Positions 1-8,100 of a stretch of 32,702 nt of DNA are shown here, one piece after another. The DNA comes from a virus. Made by a program: the position numbers and the translations under genes. Location: positions 1 through 32,702 of IMG/VR virus record IMGVR_UViG_3300009504_000021; one strand, given 5' to 3'. The first letter of the stretch is position 1. Each line of letters begins with the position of its first letter. The notes beneath the pieces are model-generated. The model saw only the letters and a program-made list of their open reading frames with translations. It searched no databases and had not been told where the DNA came from.

Positions 1-708
1 GTCTTGGTTGAATACTGAGGCTGACCAGAACATATTTGACATTGCCGTAACATTACCAGTATCCCATGCCACATATTCATCCGGCTGACCTGCGTTTATC
101 ACCTTAGTGCTAATGTCCTGGTCAAAGGCTATGGCAAGATAGAACATACCAGCAATGCTCTCAACATTAGAAGTGTTCCAGTTGCCGATGTCCTGGTTGA
201 AGTTAGATGCTAATTGAAACATAATGAACATTGTTGTAACATTTCCAGTATCCCACAATCCGATATTCGCATGAAGTTCTGAAGTGTTTTGTTGAAAACA
301 TCTTGATAAGTCAGTCACTGTCTTCGGTAAAGATTTTGGAAGGTATGTTAGATTGTTCGCCTGTCTAAATGCCCTACTTAATGAAGTTATCCCTAAATTT
401 CCAAAAGATATGACTTTTGTCAGCTTTTCAATGTTAGGAGTCAAGTCTGCCTCTGGCTGACCAAACATGGATACCTTGCCGCTGATGCGAACTTTATAAG
501 TGCCTTCATCACTGTAAGTATGGCTGTGTTCACCCACTGTGGTTATTGTGTCGCTACTACCATCACCCCAATAAACAACACAAGATACTGACTCGTTCAA
601 TGGTAGTGTGACGGTAGTCCCTGCACTCTTCGTTGTGTCGAACTCTAAAACCATCATGTTGTTGTTTCTCTGTTGCTGCTTAATAGCCCTCATTGCTAAC
701 TGATGCAT
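1..708 (-). CDS. PKD plus BspA-like (DUF285) repeat surface protein, partial
   Basis: This frame is open from an ATG at 708 to the window edge, giving 236 residues with the C-terminus missing. Residues about 40-78 look like a PKD (Ig-like) domain: WGDGSSDT, then HTYSDEGTYKVRISG. From about residue 95 there are leucine-rich BspA/DUF285 repeats of about 25 residues, with units such as WDTGNVTTMFIMF, NFNQDIGNWNTSNVESIAGMF and WDTGNVTAMSNMF. Such repeats occur in bacterial surface and adhesion proteins, and PKD domains occur in extracellular proteins. I infer a virion-surface or host-binding accessory at the distal end of the tail module. The ATG lies 4 nt after the stop of the upstream gene and has AGAGGT about 9 nt ahead of it. 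An in-frame ATG at 693 is a weaker alternative. Confidence 0.8.
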   Translation of the reverse strand, partial: MHQLAMRAIKQQQRNNNMMVLEFDTTKSAGTTVTLPLNESVSCVVYWGDGSSDTITTVGEHSHTYSDEGTYKVRISGKVSMFGQPEADLTPNIEKLTKVISFGNLGITSLSRAFRQANNLTYLPKSLPKTVTDLSRCFQQNTSELHANIGLWDTGNVTTMFIMFQLASNFNQDIGNWNTSNVESIAGMFYLAIAFDQDISTKVINAGQPDEYVAWDTGNVTAMSNMFWSASVFNQD

Positions 709-712
709 AAAT

Positions 713-1381
713 TTATACCTCTATCCAATACCCATGCTCTGGCAGTGTCCCTGGCGTAGTAGTATTAGCGTTTATAGTGCTTTCCCAAACTTTGCCAACA
801 TGCCTAACCCTATCTCCTATGTTGTAAGCATCATGTGCCCCTGTGGGCTGTACCCAAACAGGTATCTCGCCTGGCTCACCTATCCTTACATACAAGCTAA
901 CTGCCTGATCTGGTCTCCAATGTGCTGCACTCGTATGATTGGAGATAACCCTATAAGGATTATCCTCCCATCTAAACGCATCACCTATCTTGTAAGCAAC
1001 CCCTACCCTGTAGTAAGGTAAAACATTCCCAATAGAACCAATATTGTCATCATCAACAACTAACAATGTTGACAATGCCCTCCTGATTTCAGCACCGGAA
1101 ATGTTGTTATCCTCTATCTCCGCTTCTTGTGCGAAGTCTTCCTCTGTCTTTGGTAATATTGTCCATGTTGCAACATATCTTCGATTCGCTATGTCAACAA
1201 CCCATGACAGTATGGCTTTTTCTGAGAAGTCATCATAAGATGGAGAGGTTGTGTTTACCACATCCAACTCTATCAACGGAGGTTCAACTATCCCCCTTTG
1301 ACCTCTTGTGTTGGTATAGTAAGGCGTATGCCAATGCAATATCCTTTCTGTCTCAGTATTATATATAACCGTCTGTGGCAT
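713..1381 (-). CDS. Fibre-associated protein with CBM5/12-like modules
   Basis: The protein has 222 residues. The N-terminal part (1-110) is unrecognised. The C-terminal half holds two modules resembling carbohydrate-binding families 5/12 (chitin-binding type): one around residues 128-160 (YKIGDAFRWEDNPYRVI) and one at 180-222 (DAYNIGDRVRHVGKVWES, then a PGT and a final W). The pattern of a GD turn followed by V, G, W and S, then N and PGT, is typical of these small aromatic modules, which bind polysaccharide. I infer a tail-fibre accessory that binds host surface glycan. The ATG overlaps the TAA of the fibre gene (TAATG), with AGGAGGG just upstream, so the two are probably translationally coupled. 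Confidence 0.7.
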   Translation of the reverse strand: MPQTVIYNTETERILHWHTPYYTNTRGQRGIVEPPLIELDVVNTTSPSYDDFSEKAILSWVVDIANRRYVATWTILPKTEEDFAQEAEIEDNNISGAEIRRALSTLLVVDDDNIGSIGNVLPYYRVGVAYKIGDAFRWEDNPYRVISNHTSAAHWRPDQAVSLYVRIGEPGEIPVWVQPTGAHDAYNIGDRVRHVGKVWESTINANTTTPGTLPEHGYWIEV

Positions 1382-3573
1382 TATTCAATCCCTCCTATGA
1401 CAAAGAATACCTCTGCTTCCGAAGTATGATCCTTGCAAATAACAGTAATCACATCCCCTTGTGCTAAAGTCTTAACCCTTGTGTTTATAGACTGATTTGT
1501 CCCATTCGCCACAACAACTTCTAAATTACCAGCACCAGTTTGTTCAAATGAAAAAGTATCCCCTTCAATAAACTCATCTTCAGGAATTGTTATAGTAATG
1601 TCATCTGCATGTTCTACCTCTGTGTACTTAAAGTTGTGGTTTGTCCTTGAAGCATTGAATGTTGTTGTTGTAACCTTAGTGCCGAAGTTAGTCTTCTGTG
1701 TTACATCCCCTATTACAAAATGGATTGTCCCGTCACCAATATGAGTATCAATGTTTGCATGAGTATTACTTCCTATATCCGTTAAACTCGTATGACTTTT
1801 TGTAGTAATATCATTAATGTTACTAACAGTTTTATCTATGTTACCCCATGTAGGTCTGGTCTTAGAGAAAGCTCCAGTAGTAGCATCATAGGCAGTTAAG
1901 AAGTTGTTATCAGCTACAGTCTCTGTCTGTGCCAACACAAGCCATAAGCTCCATTCCAAAGTGCCACCGTTGTTTGTTGCCTTCCAGACTTTCTTCGTGT
2001 CTGTAGCAAGCCAGTATTCACCGTCTAACCCAAGGTCTGTCTTTCCAAGTATATTCGCCTCAGTATCATAACCATCGTATTGCGTATTACTAATATGAGT
2101 ATCAATAGTCGCATGAGTATTACTTCCTATATCCGTTAAACTCGTATGGCTTTTCGTGGTAATATCGTTAATGTTACTAACAGTTTTATCTATGTTACCC
2201 CATGTAGGTCTGGTCTTAGAGAAAGCTCCAGTAGCATCATCATAGGCAGTTAAGAAGTTGTTATCAGCTACAGTCTCTGTCTGTGCTAATACAAGCCATA
2301 AGCTCCATTCCAAAGTGCCACCGTTATTTGTTGCCTTCCATACTTTCTTCGTGTCTGTAGCAAGCCAGTACTCACCGTCTAACCCAAGGTCTGTCTTTCC
2401 AAGTATATTCGCCTCAGTATCATAACCATCGTACAATCCTGTAATGTCAGTATGTTCATTCTCTGACAAATGGTATCTTGCAGTAGTTGTGCCACCTTGA
2501 ATATTTGACAAATCGTTGTGGTTAGTTACTAAACTTGGAGAGAAAGAGGCTTCAAAAGCACTTTCGATGCTATAAAGAGTTGCCTCGCCTTTCTTGACTC
2601 TTATCTTTCCTATTAATGTTGCGTAAGCTGCTAACTTTCCAGGCAATGATGAAGGAGGCTGTGCCGCTCCAGACTGTGCCAATGTATAATTACCTTGACC
2701 ATATACCACATGGCAGGTACTGTCATGCAATACATAAACCCAATGGACACCGTACCTGGTTGCGGTTAGTTCTGCTAAAGTAGCAGCGTTATTGTCATAG
2801 TATGTATTGTCTATAATGTCTCTATCGGGAACTCTTGTCCACCCACCAGATCCGTCTCTATGCCAATAGATAAATCTATCCGTTCCCGAACTATCAAAAG
2901 CATCAATCAAGAACCTATTGACAATTTCCGCCCACATGACCCCTGAATCATAAGCAATGTATAAGCCAGAAGGGTTAGAAATATTTAAGCCTCTGGCTCT
3001 TAGGACTTTGAAATATTCTTCACCAAATAACTGCACCCTTCTGTTGAAGTTCCATAAGTTAGTCCCACACTGTCTAATGTGAACCTCATCACCAGACCGA
3101 TAAACTTTCCCCACAGTAAAGGCTTGTGTGAAATCAATGCTATCAAAATCTGTTGTCGTTTTTATGCTATCAATCCCATCAATATAAATGTAGGTATATG
3201 ATTCATCGGCAAGCTCTATATCTTCAACTGTGTCCCATGTTATATATGACAATTCACTCCCTTGACCATCATCTATGCCAGTGGGAATATCCTGTGGCGT
3301 AGCACTTTCGTTCTTCATTAAGCCTCCACCAGCAGAAACGCTAACAGTTCCCGCAGAAGTCCCTGATATTATCTCACCACCCCATATTCTACCGGAGCTG
3401 TTAATATTATTCCAATATGATATGACATCATCAATCTCTGCATGATCATTGTTTCCGACATTTTGAATATTGTCATGGTCAATATCCCCCTCCACAAAGT
3501 GTACTGTTCCATCTGCAATATGAGCATCTGTAACAATCTCCCCAGGAGTCTTAAAGTTTTTTCGTATAGGCAT
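1381..3573 (-). CDS. Tail fibre protein with internal tandem repeat
   Basis: The protein has 730 residues. The N-terminus is short and polar (MPIRKNFKTPGEI) and resembles fibre attachment ends. The middle is Ser/Thr/Gly/Asn-rich beta-type sequence. A 118-residue period is repeated twice, with copies starting near residues 381 and 498; each carries DLGLDGEYWLATDTKKVW and ends in SHTSLTDIGSNTHA-type segments rich in H, N, T and I. The final ~60 residues form a small separate end domain (FSFEQTGAGNLEVVV). Repetitive trimeric fibres with such linkers are common in tailed phages, so a fibre or receptor-binding role is inferred. The ATG start has GGGAGG about 10 nt upstream. It sits between two small beta proteins and a CBM-like protein, which supports a distal tail role. 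Confidence 0.75.
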   Translation of the reverse strand: MPIRKNFKTPGEIVTDAHIADGTVHFVEGDIDHDNIQNVGNNDHAEIDDVISYWNNINSSGRIWGGEIISGTSAGTVSVSAGGGLMKNESATPQDIPTGIDDGQGSELSYITWDTVEDIELADESYTYIYIDGIDSIKTTTDFDSIDFTQAFTVGKVYRSGDEVHIRQCGTNLWNFNRRVQLFGEEYFKVLRARGLNISNPSGLYIAYDSGVMWAEIVNRFLIDAFDSSGTDRFIYWHRDGSGGWTRVPDRDIIDNTYYDNNAATLAELTATRYGVHWVYVLHDSTCHVVYGQGNYTLAQSGAAQPPSSLPGKLAAYATLIGKIRVKKGEATLYSIESAFEASFSPSLVTNHNDLSNIQGGTTTARYHLSENEHTDITGLYDGYDTEANILGKTDLGLDGEYWLATDTKKVWKATNNGGTLEWSLWLVLAQTETVADNNFLTAYDDATGAFSKTRPTWGNIDKTVSNINDITTKSHTSLTDIGSNTHATIDTHISNTQYDGYDTEANILGKTDLGLDGEYWLATDTKKVWKATNNGGTLEWSLWLVLAQTETVADNNFLTAYDATTGAFSKTRPTWGNIDKTVSNINDITTKSHTSLTDIGSNTHANIDTHIGDGTIHFVIGDVTQKTNFGTKVTTTTFNASRTNHNFKYTEVEHADDITITIPEDEFIEGDTFSFEQTGAGNLEVVVANGTNQSINTRVKTLAQGDVITVICKDHTSEAEVFFVIGGIE
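1741..2079. repeat. Direct repeat, copy A, within tail fibre gene
   Basis: This 339-nt segment recurs 354 nt away (118 codons) at 2095-2433. My manual alignment finds about 14 mismatches, or about 96% identity, with no indel. The unit keeps the reading frame and encodes one fibre repeat. Confidence 0.9.
2095..2433. repeat. Direct repeat, copy B, within tail fibre gene
   Basis: This is the partner of the copy at 1741-2079, in direct orientation, with 15 nt between the two copies. Several mismatches look silent, which suggests a fairly recent duplication kept in frame. Confidence 0.9.
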
Positions 3574-3576
3574 ATT

Positions 3577-3927
3577 TTACTTGCCTCCCTGTTCAATAGA
3601 GCTATAAATTGTTCCCACAAAACCAGATACAACATACCTCATCTGGACAAAGCTACCAAAGTAGTATTCTACAAAGTGCCTGTCCTCCGTTAAAGTTACG
3701 GCATTTTGTGACCATTTTTTGTTAGCCCCTTGCTCATGGACATCATTACTGAATTGTAATGCCACAGAACCTCCAGCACCGAATGTTCCGTTAATATGCC
3801 ATGCTCCTTGTCTAAACCCTGCAAGAGGAATTTCTATGCTCCCATCAGAATCTATAATTATTCTGTCTATCCGGTATCTTCTATTTGACGTGTATTCCGA
3901 TCTGTCTGTGACTATAGTATTTGCCAT
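3577..3927 (-). CDS. Small beta-rich tail/fibre-linked protein
   Basis: The protein has 116 residues. It begins with RIDRIIIDSDGSIEIPLAGF and continues with GTFGAGGSVALQFSNDVHEQ and FVQMRYVVSGF. The alternating polar and hydrophobic pattern suggests a compact beta sandwich. I recall similar short proteins from phage tail-fibre neighbourhoods, without a proven function. The ATG overlaps the TAA of the upstream gene (TAATG) and has AGGAGGGG about 7 nt ahead, so translation is strongly supported. It lies directly before the fibre gene, with a 3-nt gap. An adaptor or decoration role near the fibre is inference only. Confidence 0.6.
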   Translation of the reverse strand: MANTIVTDRSEYTSNRRYRIDRIIIDSDGSIEIPLAGFRQGAWHINGTFGAGGSVALQFSNDVHEQGANKKWSQNAVTLTEDRHFVEYYFGSFVQMRYVVSGFVGTIYSSIEQGGK

Positions 3928-4274
3928 TATAAATCCCCTCCTATTACTGTCTTTACATAAACTATTCCATTGTCAACTTCATACTTATCTTCCCCTGTCT
4001 TTGCAAGGACAGAATAGTAAGCATACTGAAAGTTGTTGAGAGTTTGATCAATGTTAAACTTGAAAGACCATCTCCCTGTACTGGCACTGGTACACCCAAC
4101 CCCAGAGGCAGTGATAGAAGGTTCATGCAATAAGTGACCCATATACATTACAACATTATCAAATTCATCTACACTGATTATATCATTATTCTCCGTAATT
4201 ATCAAACTATTATCAAAGGTTGTGTTCTGTATTACCTCTGGAATAGCATGTTCCCACCTTGATTTATACCTCAC
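3927..4274 (-). CDS. Small tail-module protein of unknown function
   Basis: The protein has 115 residues and I do not recognise it. It is polar and probably mixed beta, with no signal peptide or membrane segment, and ends in a hydrophobic strand (DNGIVYVKTVIGG). The start is GTG at 4274, overlapping the TGA of the upstream gene (GTGA), with a near-perfect GGAGGTG 8 nt ahead, so GTG initiation is convincing. Its stop overlaps the ATG of the next gene. The tight coupling on both sides places it in the same tail-tip/fibre unit. Confidence 0.6.
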   Translation of the reverse strand: MRYKSRWEHAIPEVIQNTTFDNSLIITENNDIISVDEFDNVVMYMGHLLHEPSITASGVGCTSASTGRWSFKFNIDQTLNNFQYAYYSVLAKTGEDKYEVDNGIVYVKTVIGGDL

Positions 4275-4753
4275 TTATACCCCACCTCCATATTCGGTTT
4301 CATAAAAAAGTCTCTTGGAATACTACTCTTGCTCAGCAACCTAAATGATCTCTGTGAAAAATGCTGACTCCGCCTAACATTCGGATCAAATAGAGAGTTC
4401 AATGCATCCCAAACCTCACCTGATTGAGGATCGTCAGCAGAGTTTGTGCTTGTACTTCTTTGGAATATCGCCTGTATTTCACCGTCAGGGCTTCCGATTC
4501 CACTGTAGACAAGATGCCTTATCTCTTCACCAGTAGCCCCTGTCCATCTTGCTTCAGCCTCTAATGTTCTGCACCAATAGACGATCTCAACAGTACCGTA
4601 CATCTGGTGAAATGCTGTAAGGCTTGCACCCCCACTAACCTTAACGATATACAGAGGCTTTACCCATACCATCTTTCCCTCATGCATGATTTGTTGGTGA
4701 CCCCATCTCCAAAGAGACTCATCAGGCTGATAATACCTCCCTGATTGTGTCAT
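4271..4753 (-). CDS. Tail-module protein of unknown function
   Basis: The protein has 160 residues and I do not recognise its family. It is rich in aromatic residues and arginine (SLWRWGHQQIMHEGKMVW; VEIVYWCRTLEAEARW) and ends in a basic region with FFMKPNMEVGYK. I chose ATG at 4753 rather than the in-frame GTG at 4762, because that GTG lies inside an AGAGGTG ribosome site 6 nt before the ATG. The ATG overlaps the stop of the upstream gene as ATGA. Its place between tail-tip and fibre genes suggests a baseplate or fibre-adaptor component. Confidence 0.6.
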   Translation of the reverse strand: MTQSGRYYQPDESLWRWGHQQIMHEGKMVWVKPLYIVKVSGGASLTAFHQMYGTVEIVYWCRTLEAEARWTGATGEEIRHLVYSGIGSPDGEIQAIFQRSTSTNSADDPQSGEVWDALNSLFDPNVRRSQHFSQRSFRLLSKSSIPRDFFMKPNMEVGYK

Positions 4754-5124
4754 CGGTAGCACCTCTTGTTCTCTAATGTGATGTTATCCCTCAAGAAAGA
4801 TTGAAAAGATATTGTCGTTGTCTTTCCTGTGACTTGCCAATAAGTATCCAGGTCTATATCCCCAATACTGAACCTCACAACTTGACCTAACCGTATGGAA
4901 GGGCTATGAGGCATGGTAATTGTCATAATTCTACTGGCATAATAAGACTTAAATAGTTTCTGAAGACCGATATAGACAGCCATTCCATCCGATGTGATCA
5001 TCTTGCTGACAATAGTGTCATGCATGACTTTGCCGTTGCCTAACTTCACAACAACATTAGTGTACTCTGTCTGCCCACCTTGCTTAAACAGAATGTCCTC
5101 AACTTGCCTTAAATAGGAATCCAA
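4750..5124 (-). CDS. Small tail-tip protein, hub-C-terminus-like
   Basis: The protein has 124 residues. Residues about 65-100 (MTITMPHSPSIRLGQVVRF, then DTYWQVTGK) have the look of the small beta domain that often closes phage hub or tail-tip proteins, in which a surface loop and a short barrel follow a substrate-like coordinate frame. No catalytic motif is visible. The start is TTG at 5124, 8 nt after GGAGG, overlapping the last 16 nt of the 1416-residue gene. It may be a domain that is fused to the hub in other phages and has been split off here. That is inference from position and pattern. Confidence 0.55.
   Translation of the reverse strand: MDSYLRQVEDILFKQGGQTEYTNVVVKLGNGKVMHDTIVSKMITSDGMAVYIGLQKLFKSYYASRIMTITMPHSPSIRLGQVVRFSIGDIDLDTYWQVTGKTTTISFQSFLRDNITLENKRCYR
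4760..4766 (-). promoter_or_regulatory. Ribosome binding site deciding the 4753 start
   Basis: The minus strand reads AGAGGTG, then 6 nt, then ATG at 4753. The site contains the GTG that would otherwise be read as a longer start. Confidence 0.75.
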
Positions 5125-8100
5125 CCGTAATCCCTCCCTAAAGTATCTATGCTATCCTTGAAAGTGTTTGATCCAAACGCTACTGGCACACCTTTAACTA
5201 TGACGGCAAAGCTCAACAAGTAATCCCTACCACCACCATAAGTGATGCTATACCTGTATGTGGATTTTGCTTCAAACCCTTCCTCAGTATCACCACTGCA
5301 AATAATCCTACCGTTTTCTACCCCTGGATTAAAGTGGCTATCATTGCTTGTCAATCTTGTCGGCAAATTAGACCTTATTCCAGTTGAAACGCTACCATGA
5401 GTATGCCTGACAGTAACATCACAGTCCCAATCACCGATACACAGCTTGACTTCTGGTTCAGACACAACCTTGTCGAACTGGACATAAACATGCTTAGTGA
5501 TCCTCCTGTGTAGGTACATAATGGTTGTGCTTGTTACTCTGTTTCTGTTCAAAACATTATAATCTTCGCCTACCACATAGTATTCAATCACCTCTACTGG
5601 TTCAGGATCTACGATTATTGACATTCCAAGTGAAGGCAATTGGCTGGTAACTCTTACAGAAGTGCTTGCTGCTGATTCATTGCCCTTTATGTGGTGAAAA
5701 TTGACATTCGCTATTGCAGGATAGTTCTTGCCGTCATCATATACAGGGATAGGACAGTTATACCTATAGAAGTACCTGTACCTGACTGGCTCATTCTCCT
5801 CGTTGCCACACAATAACCTACTTACCTTCCTGTTCCAATAAGATCCAGATACTTGCCGGATAGATTCGCTGCTGATGCTCGAAGGCAACCTTGATATTTC
5901 AACAAGGCTTCTCGTTACCTCTGGTGGTTGTTCGATTACCTGTTCTTCCCTGACACCACCATGAATAGATGTTGCCCCCCCATCATTACTGCTACCCTCT
6001 GGCTCTTTGCAGACTATACCACGAATACCACCCCAGAACTCTTTCGGATGTGTCGATGCAAGATATACTGGTACAAAAGACCTCCCTCTGTTTCCGCCAG
6101 GTAGCCTGACAGTATGGTCTTTTAACACATAAGCCGCTAATGCAATGTTCTTCCAGTCTTCAGGCTCTGTCAATGCAATGTTCGCACTAACTATAGCATC
6201 ACCGTACATGCAAGACACAACATCTTCCTGTGGTAAGTCTATAGTCTCATTGGTAAAGTCTTCCTCATAATCAGGAGGCGTGTATATAAACTCTATGTAA
6301 CTCTTGTAACCTTTATCATCTATAACTTTTAACGTAGGTCTCCATTCTGTGGTTGTGTCCTCCCTTTCCTTCATAGGAATCCCAGGATCTTCGTTGGCTT
6401 CATGGATGTTTATTGAAGACTCTTCAATTATCCCCTTGTCTGCAAAGATACTAACAAGATACCTATACGGAAATACTACATTAGAATATGCCCTACCATG
6501 TAGGTACTGACCATTCTGTGCAGGGATTGATGTATCTTCCAAATAAATATCCATCTTAACCGCAGCCCATGTAATGTTCAATCTAATGTCTGTTTCAGCG
6601 AACATGGTTTGTCCTCTGATAATGCAATCATTTGTCTCGAACAATGGAGCTAACCATGCCTGATCGGTAAAATATTTTGCCCAATAACTAATCCTCAAGA
6701 AACTATTCTCATGTGGAAACTCTCCAATAATAGAGAATGTGTTGTTTGATGATTCATAGGTAGCTATCTTGTAATACCTGAGATTGTCTATGCAATATAC
6801 AGTCATCCCAAAAGGGCTTTCAAGGACTGGAGGATTGATGACAGGGAACTGAACAGAAAATGTCTGGTTGTCAATGCTCCTTGCTTCCTCGTCAACTATG
6901 AACTTTATACCCAATTCTATTGGTTGGTTTCTTACTAAAGGATCAATACTGAACTTACCTACATTGCACCAAAGTCTTCCCTTGTTAGATGTACTGCTAA
7001 AAACCTCTAAAGTTATATTGCTTCCAGGATAAAGTTCTTGTGAAGGAGTAGTGTCTTTAACTGTTATCGTCATGTTTCCCTCAAGTTTATCCTTCTCTCC
7101 TACAATTTTAATCCTGTTCCAGCCTTCTGCCTGATTCTCTTGTACGCTTAAAATCTCTAAAGGATGTAAGTTTGACAGCACATGTGATGCCTCTGGAAAC
7201 CCAGGAGATACATCAGAATCCTTTATGTTGGAAGCGTTATCCAATGACAAAGGTTCTCTAACCCCGATCCATTCGTACTTCCTTGTTATCTCAATATCTC
7301 CATTAGGGTGAGGAATCATCATTAGCTCAAAGTGTTCACAGAGTTCTGACAGTATGTCTATATAAGATTTTCTCCATACCTCTAACTGGCTATAAGGAAT
7401 CTCATTGTAAGGAATGTCCCCAATGATAAGGTCTGCGAAGTATCTAACGAATAAAGAAGCATGACTCCAAACAGATCTCATATATCCTTCTATCGAAATC
7501 TTATTAGAGTCTGGCATCTTAGGGTGAACATACTTGAAGAAGAACCCATAAGGTGCATCAAGTAAGCATTGCAATGTCCTGCCTTCAAAAGTCCAAACCT
7601 TTTGAGCAAATGAATAGTTTATGCTACAACTTTCAATGATTATATCGTACTCAATACCCGCTACAGTAAGTCGAATAAAAGTCTTCTTCTTGATGCCATC
7701 CTTATCAATGTAAGGTTTATATATATCTTCATAGAAGAAACTACTCCTCGTGGTAAAAGATATAGCATAACAGAAATCACCAGTATTTGCAGATATAGAA
7801 ATATCTGTAATGTCAGCAGTCCCATGGTAATATGTAGTATGAGGTTGTTTTATCGTAATGAGCTTGAAATCCACCTTATTAGAATCGTCAACAACGATAA
7901 TCCCACCGTCAAAAGAAGAACTGTCTATCAGATGATACTTGACTATTAAATCTGAGAACCTTCTTTGTGAAGTAGAAAGGATGTCATATGCAACCTGTAA
8001 ATCCTGTATCGAATATGTCTTTACATCATATGAAATCAGAAAATCTTTAATGATCCTTTTTGTTGTTGTATTGTATGCAACAGTAAAGTCATGTATCTTT

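Noticed and set aside
5552-5562. Perfect TATAAT on the minus strand inside the 1416-residue gene as a promoter
   Set aside because: No -35-like sequence at 16-18 nt, it lies mid-gene, and no start follows closely.
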